A stretch of 64,000 nt of DNA, taken from NCBI GenBank assembly GCA_947359465.1, contig OX375880.1, positions 17,554,120 through 17,618,119 of the forward strand. The letters are read 5' to 3'. Shown here piece by piece: positions 56,687 through 64,000 of the stretch (its first letter is position 1; every line of letters starts with the position of its first letter). The notes below the pieces were generated by a model that searched no databases, was not told the DNA's origin, and saw nothing but the letters and a program-made list of their open reading frames with translations. Both the position numbers and the translations under genes were made by a program. The stretch comes from Metellina segmentata. Taxonomy: Eukaryota; Arthropoda; Arachnida; Araneae; Tetragnathidae.

Positions 56687-59155
56687 CTATTCATTTACAG
56701 CTGATCTGCTGAGACTATCTGCGTTCTTATGATTTTTTCCTGACCTATGTACAATTCTGAAATTGTATGGCTGCAGCGCCAACGCCCATCGCATTAGCCT
56801 AGGGTTAGAACTTGCATTGGTCCTCAACCAAACTAATGGATTATGATCGGTCATAACTAAAAACTCATTTCCATCTAAATAATAACGCAATTTTTTTATT
56901 GCGAAGATAATGCTGGCGCATTCTCTATCAGTGGTGCAATAGCGTTTTTCTACTTCTGACAATTTTTTACTAAGGTAGAGAATAGGATGTTCTTCACCTT
57001 GTTCATTTAATTGGGTTAATACTACACCCATGCCTACATTGGATGCGTCTGTTTGAACAATAAATTCCCGTTCAAAATTTGGAGCATATAAAACAGGTTT
57101 ATCAGTTAATTTTTGTTTTAACTCCTGAAATGCTATTTCGCATTCCGCTGTCCAAACAATTTCTCCTTTCTTCGCTCTCCCTTTTAGCGCATCTGTCAGA
57201 GGTGCTGCTATCACTGAAAACATATCAATGTACCGGCTGTAATATCCCGCTAAACCAAGAAATGCTCTTACTTGTGTTTTCGTGCGAGGGGTTGGAAATT
57301 CCAAAACACACTGAACTTTGGCCTCTGCCGGGGAACGTGAACCATGACCCACTACATGCCCCAAGTACTTGACATGGTTTTGAGCGAATTTACATTTGGA
57401 CAGTTTTATGGTTAATTTAGCTTTCATAATTCGATTAAGAACTAAATCTATATGTTTTAAATGAGATTCCCATGTGTTTGAAAAGATTGCGATATCATCC
57501 AAGTATGAGACGACGAAGTTTTCAAGACCTTTCAGCAATTCAGCCATGAGTTTGCTTAAAAAATATGGTGCATTCTTTAACCCGAAACTCATTCTTAAGG
57601 GTCTGTAAGTTCCAAAAGAAGTGCAAAATGCAGCATAACGTTGAGCATTTTTACTTAACCGAATTTGCCAATATCCCTTTGAAAGGTCGAGAATTGTAAT
57701 GAAATTAGAGGATGACACCTTTTCTACACGTTCTTCTATGTTTGGAAGTGGAAAATATTCCGTTCTAATTATATCATTTAGCTTACGATAATCGACACAA
57801 GGTCTAGGATCTTTTCCAGGTACTTCAACTAAAATCATATTTGACGTATAGTCTGATTCACCTACTTCGATAATCCCTAATTTTAACATTCGTTTAATTT
57901 CTGTCTTCAAAATTTCATTTTGTCTATGTGACATACGATACGGTATTGATCTAATAGGTTTATTGCTAATAAGTTCGATTTCGTGTTCGACTAGGTCAGT
58001 TAAACCAGGGTCATTTGAAAAACATTTAGAAAAACGGTTTAACAATTCACGTAATTGACCTACTTGAGAATCCTTAAGGGTTTTGTTTAACTCGCTATTT
58101 TGAAGTATCTCTTGGAAATCATAACTTGTGGAATTGTGTTCTAAATATGGAATTTCTACTTCATGGTCTACAAGGGATTCGTGAATTTCCTCCGTAATTA
58201 ACAAATTAACATGTTCAGGTCTTTTGTAGTACGGTTTAAGCATATTGATGTGGTAAATTTGCGATCTTTCTCTTTTACCGGGCATCTCTATCAGATAATT
58301 TGTTTCAGAAATTTTGCTAAGGATTGTTCCAGGACCTATCCACTGTGCTGACAATTTATTCGATCTAGAGGTTGCCAAAACAAGAACTAGATCTCCCTCT
58401 TTAAATTCTCGCTTTACGGTATTCCTATCGTACCAGGTTTTTCGTTTAACCTGCATCTCTTCCATCTTAGTTATAGCCACTTCTCGACATTGTTTCAGTC
58501 TATTGATTAATTTAAACATGTACTCGGTTACAAGATTATTTTCTTCCTCTGGTTCCATCCAATGCTCCATTATTAACGTTTCTGGAGTACGTAGATTTTT
58601 TCCATACACCAACTCGGAGGGTGTATAACCAGTGCTTTCGTGAGTAACTGTCCGCAGTGCTAAGAGTATAGCTGGGAGATGCTTGTCCCATTCTGTACCC
58701 GATTCTAAGCATAAAGCTCGGAGAAGACGTTTTAAAGTTCTGTGAAAACGTTCGACAGGGTTACTTTGGGGATGATAAACAGAACTGTGTCTGACATTAA
58801 TTCCAAATCTCTCAAAAAACTCAGTAGTAAGAGCACTAGTGAAGGAGGTACCTTGATCACATTTTATTTCGCGTGGAAATCCCATGCGGCTAAAGATATT
58901 TAGAAGTGCGTCGGTGACACTCACAGAACCAATATCAGCCACAGGTAATGCTTCGGGAAACTTACTCGACATGCAAATTGCAGTAATAAGGTAACGATGT
59001 CCGCTTGGTGTAGTCGGGAGAGGTCCGCATGCATCAATATTCAATTTAGTAAAAACTTCTCGAATAACCGGAACTAACTTTAAAGGAGCTTTCTTTTTAT
59101 CATTTGGCTTTCCAGCTCTCTGACACTGATCACATGTTCTCACAAACTCCTCCAT
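56687..59155 (-). CDS. Pol: integrase - reverse transcriptase - RNase H (822 codons, open)
   Basis: Residues 8-11 (CDQC) complete the integrase zinc finger begun upstream. Integrase catalytic residues are D41, D100 (IKCDQGTSFTS) and E135 (HPQSNPVERFHRTLKR), a DD34E spacing. A GPY/F-like module (QWIGPGTI) is at about 271-290. RT follows at about 395-600, with CVDYRKLN, ITILDLSKGYWQI (D490), FGLKNAP and YLDD (551-554). RNase H occupies 695-815, with D703, E745, D770 and D812 (NADSLSR). The ORF ends 10 residues later. The first Met is internal, because a TGA at 59174-59176 separates it from the upstream part. Everything else is uninterrupted, and the enzyme motifs are intact. Confidence 0.95.
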   Translation of the reverse strand: MEEFVRTCDQCQRAGKPNDKKKAPLKLVPVIREVFTKLNIDACGPLPTTPSGHRYLITAICMSSKFPEALPVADIGSVSVTDALLNIFSRMGFPREIKCDQGTSFTSALTTEFFERFGINVRHSSVYHPQSNPVERFHRTLKRLLRALCLESGTEWDKHLPAILLALRTVTHESTGYTPSELVYGKNLRTPETLIMEHWMEPEEENNLVTEYMFKLINRLKQCREVAITKMEEMQVKRKTWYDRNTVKREFKEGDLVLVLATSRSNKLSAQWIGPGTILSKISETNYLIEMPGKRERSQIYHINMLKPYYKRPEHVNLLITEEIHESLVDHEVEIPYLEHNSTSYDFQEILQNSELNKTLKDSQVGQLRELLNRFSKCFSNDPGLTDLVEHEIELISNKPIRSIPYRMSHRQNEILKTEIKRMLKLGIIEVGESDYTSNMILVEVPGKDPRPCVDYRKLNDIIRTEYFPLPNIEERVEKVSSSNFITILDLSKGYWQIRLSKNAQRYAAFCTSFGTYRPLRMSFGLKNAPYFLSKLMAELLKGLENFVVSYLDDIAIFSNTWESHLKHIDLVLNRIMKAKLTIKLSKCKFAQNHVKYLGHVVGHGSRSPAEAKVQCVLEFPTPRTKTQVRAFLGLAGYYSRYIDMFSVIAAPLTDALKGRAKKGEIVWTAECEIAFQELKQKLTDKPVLYAPNFEREFIVQTDASNVGMGVVLTQLNEQGEEHPILYLSKKLSEVEKRYCTTDRECASIIFAIKKLRYYLDGNEFLVMTDHNPLVWLRTNASSNPRLMRWALALQPYNFRIVHRSGKNHKNADSLSRSAVNE

Positions 59156-59173
59156 ATCTTTATAGCAGTTAGG

Positions 59174-60220
59174 TCAGTAAAAATATCGATTTAACTTATC
59201 TTTAGATTTTGTACTCCCCAAATGTGCGGATGTTCCTTCATGACATAAAGATTTAATTTGCTCACGTAAACCCTCCGGTACTACCAATAATTTTACAATG
59301 TTACCCAACTTATTTTCTCGATTTTTAACGAGTAATTCATTTACGAGAGAATATGCCTTGTTTGAAGCAGTGAATGCCTGACTCAATGTCTGGTTATATA
59401 TCGTTTTAAGATCTTGGCTGTCTTTCTGAGCCCTTATAAATTCATTCCTGTCAATTTTTAACAGTGCTAATTCAGGGATATCTTTCTGCAGAGCAGGGAT
59501 CGAAATTTCTTCTTCTGCCTCTGAAGAAACGATTACAGCTTCAGCTTCATTTTTTCCCCCACACACCCTAATTTTACTACTCTCAATTTTCCTTTCAACC
59601 TCTCTCGTTTGAGACCTTGTCTGGACAGCGTTAACAGCTTCTACGGGGAAGAAATCGTATCCCGTTTTGATTTTTATCAACTCAGCTGATTTATTTCCTA
59701 ACAGGTATCGGTCCTGGTGGTTTAAATGATTTCCGCAGACGGCCGCTTTTGTTTGAACCGTCTCGAAATCTCCAGACACTTCCACTACCGCTAAAGGTAA
59801 ACAAACCAAATCTGGACTTAGTGGTTGCTTTACCCAGATATTTTCACCAGAAAAATTAGAGGGACTTATATGCCTTTTGCATACTAAATCAATTGTTGCA
59901 CCCGTATCTCTTAAAATATGGATTTTGTGTCCATTTACTGAGCCCTTACTAGTATATGAATTAAGACAATTTTGTTCACTATTTCCCTCAACATTATTTA
60001 GCGATTCCGTTTCTTTCTTTCTATTTAACTTTGGGCAAGCGGGTCTTATGTGGCCTATCACATTACAATAGTAACACCTTGGGGTCGCTCGTCGCTCGAA
60101 TTCCCTCTCCCTGGATTTAGAGCGCGGACGGGGAGGAATAATTTTTTCGGGAGAGCGCCTCCTATCATAATTTCCCTTCCTTTTAGGTCGGAAGTTGGCA
60201 GAGTCTTTTAGTTTCTATAA
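59174..60220 (-). pseudogene. Gag C-terminal zinc knuckle, protease and integrase N-terminal finger
   Basis: The frame runs from about 60210, through RRRSPEKIIPPRPRSKS, and a CX2CX4HX4C knuckle (CYYCNVIGHIRPAC, about 60094-60035), to the listed Met at 60061. Protease active site is RDTGA (residues 51-55 from that Met). Near the end, H274 and H280 are the first half of the HHCC integrase finger. The frame then meets TGA (59174-59176) where the family usually has Trp; pol continues in the same frame after it. This is one nonsense change. Upstream, a one-base frameshift near 60200-60215 separates this from the capsid frame. Confidence 0.88.
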
Positions 60221-60363
60221 ACCCTGTCACCGAATCTTGGTCTCAGCTTTCTTACGTCCTCATAATTATCGAAAAGTTCTGCTAGTTTTGAAGGTGATTT
60301 TAGGGTAGCCTAATCGTCTAGGAAATGATCTTTCATGTCGAATTTTGCGCGTTTTTTTTTCAA

Positions 60364-61251
60364 TTAATCTGCTACCATTAGTTCCTTAAGGTTTTCAAAA
60401 GTTTCAACCTTTAAACCTGTGAGCCACTCTTCTAAATAATTCTTAATTTCAAAAGTAAAATCCTTCCATGTGCCATCTGATTTCTTTTGATGTTGCACAA
60501 ATTTTTGGCGGAAAATTTCTGGACTTAATTTAAATCGTTGAAGTAATACGTTCTTAACATGATCGTAATTTTCTGCTTGTTCTTCTGGCTCACGGGCAAT
60601 TAATTGTACAATATCTAAAGGTAACAGACTCAACAAGTGCCCTACCCAATTTTCTTTTTCAATTAACGCTCTTTTAGCCTGGCGTTCAAATATTACAAGA
60701 TATAAACTAATATCGGATTGGTTTGGATTGAATTCTGGAATTAATTTTTTTATATCTAACCGGGATGTTATTGCAGGAGATTTTATAGTTTCATTGGACT
60801 CGTAATTTGTATGATTTTCTAACTTTAATTTCTCTCGTTCAAATTTCATCTTTATTTCTTTCTCTTTTAATTCGTTCTCTGCTAGTCTTAATTCGTGCTC
60901 TGCTATTCTTACTTTCTCGGCCCTTTCTACCTCTGCTATTCTTACTTTCTCGGCCCTTTCTACCTCTTCTATTCTTAATTTTTCAACTCGCTCTAATCCC
61001 TCTTGTCTTAATTTTTCTTCCCTCTCTAAATCTTCTAGCCTTAATTGTTCAGCCCTCCTTAACTCTTCTTCCGTTTTTCTAGTCGCAAGAATAGTCTCAA
61101 ACAGAGTTTTTACAAATTCTTCATCATAATTATCACTTCCAGTTATTACATCTTTTATTTCCAGAACTTTCATATCTGAAGAAGCCTTAAACCCTAATTC
61201 ATTTGCCAAATTGAGCAAATCCTGCTTTTTTCCTTTACCCAGAAAAGCCAT
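60364..61251 (-). CDS. Gag N-terminal part: coiled coil and capsid with SCAN-like region
   Basis: 295 codons from ATG 61251. Residues 9-45 form a SAP-like helix pair (LLNLANELGF...EIKDVI). Residues 55-148 are a long Glu/Arg coiled coil with tandem ERAEKVRIAEV units. Residues 165-240 are capsid-like (FERQAKRALI, HLLSLLPLDIVQLI). Residues 246-290 (IFRQKFVQHQKKSDGTWKDF, then LEEWL) resemble the SCAN/capsid C-terminal fold. A TAA at 60364-60366 and a TAG near 60310 then interrupt a frame that still reads KSPSKLAELFDNYEDVRKL, so Gag is truncated. Start chosen as the first Met after a noncoding leader. Confidence 0.85.
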   Translation of the reverse strand: MAFLGKGKKQDLLNLANELGFKASSDMKVLEIKDVITGSDNYDEEFVKTLFETILATRKTEEELRRAEQLRLEDLEREEKLRQEGLERVEKLRIEEVERAEKVRIAEVERAEKVRIAEHELRLAENELKEKEIKMKFEREKLKLENHTNYESNETIKSPAITSRLDIKKLIPEFNPNQSDISLYLVIFERQAKRALIEKENWVGHLLSLLPLDIVQLIAREPEEQAENYDHVKNVLLQRFKLSPEIFRQKFVQHQKKSDGTWKDFTFEIKNYLEEWLTGLKVETFENLKELMVAD

Positions 61252-61540
61252 TTCTTAAACTATAGCAATAATATCTGATGTAATTCTTAAGTTATAACTA
61301 CACACAAGTTTTACGATGCTCTAAAAAACTGACCAACAATGTTCCCATACAAGAAAAAACACTAGAGTATTTAAAAACTTGTTAAAAAGAATTTTGAGAA
61401 ATTCTAACCAAACTGTAAGTAACACAACTCAAGAAATATAAAAGCACTCACCCCTGTTTGTAGTACTCAAATTTCTGGCCTTTCTATTTGCACACAACAC
61501 TATCGGATAGCACTTTCTTCGGCTGAAAAGCCCACAATTG
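61252..61540 (-). other. Proximal leader of the gypsy-class element
   Basis: AT-rich leader between the tandem repeats and the gag ATG. No upstream ORF of note. Confidence 0.6.
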
Positions 61541-61559
61541 GTCAACTTAACCTTAACTT

Positions 61560-62220
61560 GGTTAGATAGCCCAGAATCAAGATGATTCTCTTCTCGACGC
61601 CTGGCGGGGCGGCTTCCGTGCACTCCGTTGAATCACGCAACACCTGGTCAGTTTGACCACCGAATCTGGTTGATTCACCTCACGACTCCTGGCGGGGTCG
61701 TCTTCCGTTGACTCCTTGTGGGGTCGTCTTCCGTGGACTCCTGGCGGGGTCGTCTTCCGTGCGGTTTGTTCCACCACACAACAGTTGGTCAGTTTGACCT
61801 TCCCGAATCAGGTTGATTCGTCTCGACTCCTGGCGGGTCGTCTTCCGTGCGGCCGGTTCCACCACACAACAGTTGGTCAGCTGGACCTTCCCGAATCAGG
61901 TTGATTCGTCTCGACTCCTGGCGGGTCGTCTTCCGTGCGGCCGGTTCCACCACACAACAGTTGGTCAGCTGGACCTTCCCGAATCAGGTTGATTCGTCTC
62001 GACTCCTGGCGGGTCGTCTTCCGTGCGGCCGGTTCCACCACACAACAGTTGGTCAGCTGGACCTTCCCGAATCAGGTTGATTCGTCTCGACTCCTTGCGG
62101 GTCGTCTTCCGTGCGGCCGGTTCCACCACACAACAGTTGGTCAGCTTGACCTTCCCGAATCAGGTTGATTCGTCTCGACTCCTGGCGGGTCGTTTGCCAT
62201 GCAATCCTTCCGATCACATA
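61560..62220 (-). repeat. 88-bp tandem repeats in the retrotransposon leader
   Basis: Five 88-bp units start at 61747, 61835, 61923, 62011 and 62099, nearly identical (GGGTCGTCTTCCGTGCGGCC...CGACTCCTGGC). Three shorter units (about 25-30 bp, CTGGCGGGGTCGTCTTCCGT) precede them at 61690-61746, a diverged unit lies at about 61560-61685, and a partial one follows at 62187. Each unit has the inverted words GAATCAGGTTGATTC. The overlapping plus-strand frames here are repeat artefacts. Confidence 0.95.
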
Positions 62221-62418
62221 AAACTAACGAGTTTCGTTAGCAACTAAAATTATCTCGAGGAGATAAAAGTTCCAACGAGCCAAAACACCGCTCGTTGCAG
62301 AAAGGGGGTCAGAGACAGTCCCTCTATCCGAAGTGAAGAAAGACGAATCGTGCTTTCTCCCCGTGCTATCAGCAAACTAAGCGCGAAGCCGCTTCTGTCC
62401 CGGGAATAACTGTATCAC

Positions 62419-62439
62419 AATCCCACCGCTCAGCCACCA
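62419..62439 (-). other. Candidate primer-binding site
   Basis: TGGTGGCTGAGCGGTGGGATT on the minus strand, 12 bases inside the 5' LTR, resembles the complement of a tRNA-Leu 3' end (from memory TGGTGGCAGCGGTGGGATT) with two extra bases. Confidence 0.5.
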
Positions 62440-62451
62440 TTTCTCCTCTGC

Positions 62452-62969
62452 TGTACCGGATGAAATGGTGTGGTGACAGAAATGAAACGGTAGCGTAAAG
62501 GAATAAGATCTTTGGTTTCACCACTACAACATTTATTACAGCTTAGCAGCTATGTACAGCAGGTTTACAGAAGTTTTTGGGACAAGAAGGGTACGGCAAG
62601 TAAGCGAGCTTGTTCTCGCTATCAGGTCTCAGTAGTCTCTGTGGAAAAATTGTAACGTCTTGCAGGACGCCTTTGAACGGAAAAAACCAGATGTCTATGG
62701 AATTTTGAGTATTCTCTTGGGGCTTGAGATTGATGAGATCGGGATGTCAGTGTAACGTCAGATGAAGAGGGTTTGTTTCAAGTGCCCAGAAATTCATGAC
62801 CGATGTAATGTCAAATGGAGTGCTGTAATAGTACTTCCAGGGTTAGTTATGGACAGTTGATCACTTCAAAGGAGTTTTCTGATCTCCAGTTAGGGAATTC
62901 TGGAATACATCTGCTTTGTGTCTGCTTGATCAAAGAAGCCGCGTTTAGAGCGGTACAACTGGCAGTATA
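62452..62969 (-). repeat. 5' LTR of the gypsy-class element
   Basis: 518 bp; same boundaries as 55729-56246. Confidence 0.95.
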
Positions 62970-63737
62970 CCATTCACAGACGGCTGAGAGAGCGAAATCT
63001 ACGCTTGTACCGACCGTTACGCCTCCTGCCACTCACTCCTGCACACTGTTGAACCAGATTACAGTGGTGCTAGGCTCGATCAGGCTGGAATGATGCTGAC
63101 TGGGGACGTATAGTCTTTAGTGACGAATCCCGCTTCCAACTGTGTCCTGACGATCATCGAAGACGTGTCTGGAGACGTTCAGAGCAGCGTGCCGATCCTG
63201 CTTTCACTGTTGCACGCCTCACGGTCCCTCAACAAGGAGTTATGGTCTGGGGTGCCATTTCCCTTGATAGCCGAACCCCTTTGGTCGTCATTAGAGGTAC
63301 ACTTACTGCACAGCGGTACGTTGACGACATTCTAAGAACTATTTTGCTACCGTTTCTTTCGCAGTACCCTGGGCTTATTTTTCAGCAAGACAATGCCAGA
63401 CCACATACGGTACGTGTTGCTATGAACTGTCTTCAAGCTTGTCAAACACTTCATTGACCAGCCAGATCACCAGATCTCTCTCCCATCGAGCATGTCTGGG
63501 GATGGGAAGGCGACTGCATCCGGTAGGGAATGTTGATGACATAGTCCGACAATTGGAGCAAATTTGGCAAAAAATGCCACAGGAGACCATCCGGGAGCTT
63601 TATCGGTCTATGCCACGCAGTGTGGCAGCTTGCATCCAGGCTAGAGACGGGTCAACACCTTATTGAGCTCGTTACTGTAACTCTGAAATAAATTATTCTA
63701 TTGTTCTGAAATTTTAATCATTTTCTATTCTGTACAT

Positions 63738-64000
63738 CAGTGGTCCCCAACCCCCGGGCCGCGGACCGGTACCGGTCCGTGGATCAAATGGTAACGGGCC
63801 GCCCAAGGAACATTAAATTATTTCCATTTTATTTACTCGGTGTATTTATCTCCTGTTTGTGCGGTTCTTATCTATGAAATGTCCACTCAAATTAGGAGGT
63901 AAATCAGAACTTAAAATTGGTTCTGTTTTCCAATTTTGACAAATGGGACAGCTGTTTTCAAGTTGGCAGACAAAGTAGCTGCATTTAAAGCCAAACTGAA
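63738..64000 (+). mobile_element. BED-finger hAT transposon, 5' part (cut by window end)
   Basis: It starts CAGTGGTCCCCAACCCCCGG, followed by CCGCGGACCGGTACCGGTCC, the terminus seen at the right end of 9626-10818. From about 63945 the frame TAVFKLADKVAAFKAKLE matches an internal part of ZBED5-like transposases, lying much closer to the terminus than normal, so this copy is also internally deleted. Candidate target duplication CTGTACAT (63730-63737) cannot be confirmed. Confidence 0.8.

Larger units (their letters stand above)
55729..62969 (-). mobile_element. Gypsy-class LTR retrotransposon with integrase before RT (Gmr1-like)
   Basis: 7241 bp, with 518-bp LTRs at each end and CCAT duplicated (55725-55728 and 62970-62973). 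Order on the minus strand: 5' LTR, primer-binding site, leader with tandem repeats, gag (coiled coil, capsid, zinc knuckle), protease, integrase, RT, RNase H, purine tract, 3' LTR. Integrase upstream of RT is unlike ordinary gypsy elements and matches the Gmr1-like group. LTRs differ at about 11 positions by eye (about 2%), so insertion is recent. The element sits in T2; the unoccupied target is seen at 5660 in T1. Confidence 0.95.
55412..63666 (+). pseudogene. Tc1-like transposase split by the gypsy element (T2)
   Basis: N-terminal frame from ATG 55412 (MPRRWIRAHYEQVSEFERDR) to 55728, then resumption at 62974. Catalytic words are VFSDESRF (about 63115), FQQDNARPHT (about 63385) and SPIEHVW (about 63483). 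A 4-bp deletion after EHVWG (near 63497), relative to T1 at 6190, breaks the frame before the C-terminal stretch PQETIRELYRSMP...STPY, stop 63664-63666. Another frameshift lies near 63430-63460. Better preserved than T1 at the N terminus. Confidence 0.9.
55168..63737 (+). mobile_element. Tc1-like transposon T2, interrupted by a gypsy element and cut by a hAT
   Basis: Left terminus CACTCTATAACAAAAAAATC at 55168 after TA (55166-55167); sister of T1 (5090-9282). The gypsy-class element sits at 55729-62969. The 3' flank ends at 63737, where a hAT starts, so the right terminus is not in this window. Confidence 0.9.

Noticed and set aside
57079..58628. Plus-strand frames of 97 and 104 codons
   Set aside because: Antisense shadows of the pol frame.
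60807..61082. 91-codon plus-strand frame rich in Leu/Ile/Phe, looking like a membrane protein
   Set aside because: It is the antisense of the Glu/Arg coiled coil of Gag; opposite-strand codons of such repeats give Leu/Ser-rich text.
61747..62186. Regular repeats considered as a CRISPR array
   Set aside because: Units are contiguous with no unique spacers, lie in a retrotransposon leader, and the host is a eukaryote.
61680..62247. Series of overlapping 61-77-codon frames on both strands
   Set aside because: They repeat with the 88-bp period of the leader array and encode the same nonsense peptide each time.

Overview
This is animal (eukaryotic) nuclear DNA, AT-rich and almost entirely built of transposable elements (TEs). 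There are no bacterial-type operons. The gypsy-like, BEL/Pao-like, Tc1-like and hAT (ZBED/BED-finger) sequences resemble, from memory, those of orb-weaving spiders. An arthropod, probably a spider, is my inference; no host marker gene proves it.

Layout. 1-13.1 kb: dispersed repeat R1 (Tc1 tail plus flanks), a ZBED5-like hAT relic, a solo LTR (4384-4895), a Tc1 element (5090-9282) split by a 2.76-kb GC-rich noncoding retroposon with a 14-bp target-site duplication (TSD), and an internally deleted hAT (9626-10818) nested in another hAT relic. 13.1-46.9 kb: two direct copies of a ~13-kb segment (13115-26520 and 33529-46866, offset about 20.4 kb) that have since gained different insertions. Both carry a spliced C2H2 zinc-finger gene (15602-16489 and 36318-37205), the only candidate host gene seen. 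Between them lie a BEL/Pao fragment and a 5.06-kb hAT (28388-33449) sitting inside the BEL LTR. 46.9-53.6 kb: a Tc1 element interrupted by a decayed BEL/Pao element. 53.6-55.1 kb: an inverted retrotransposon-leader relic. 55.2-63.7 kb: a second copy of the 5.09-kb Tc1, split by a young, nearly intact 7.24-kb gypsy-class retrotransposon on the minus strand. 63.7 kb to the end: the start of another BED-finger hAT.

Two items stand out. (1) The gypsy element (55729-62969) encodes integrase upstream of reverse transcriptase/RNase H in one open frame, the Gmr1-like order, with a SCAN-like region in Gag. (2) The zinc-finger gene copies differ in exon 1 by six bases, five of them silent, while the adjoining intron is about twice as diverged, which suggests purifying selection. 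Nesting with exact TSDs gives a clear order of insertion events in several places.
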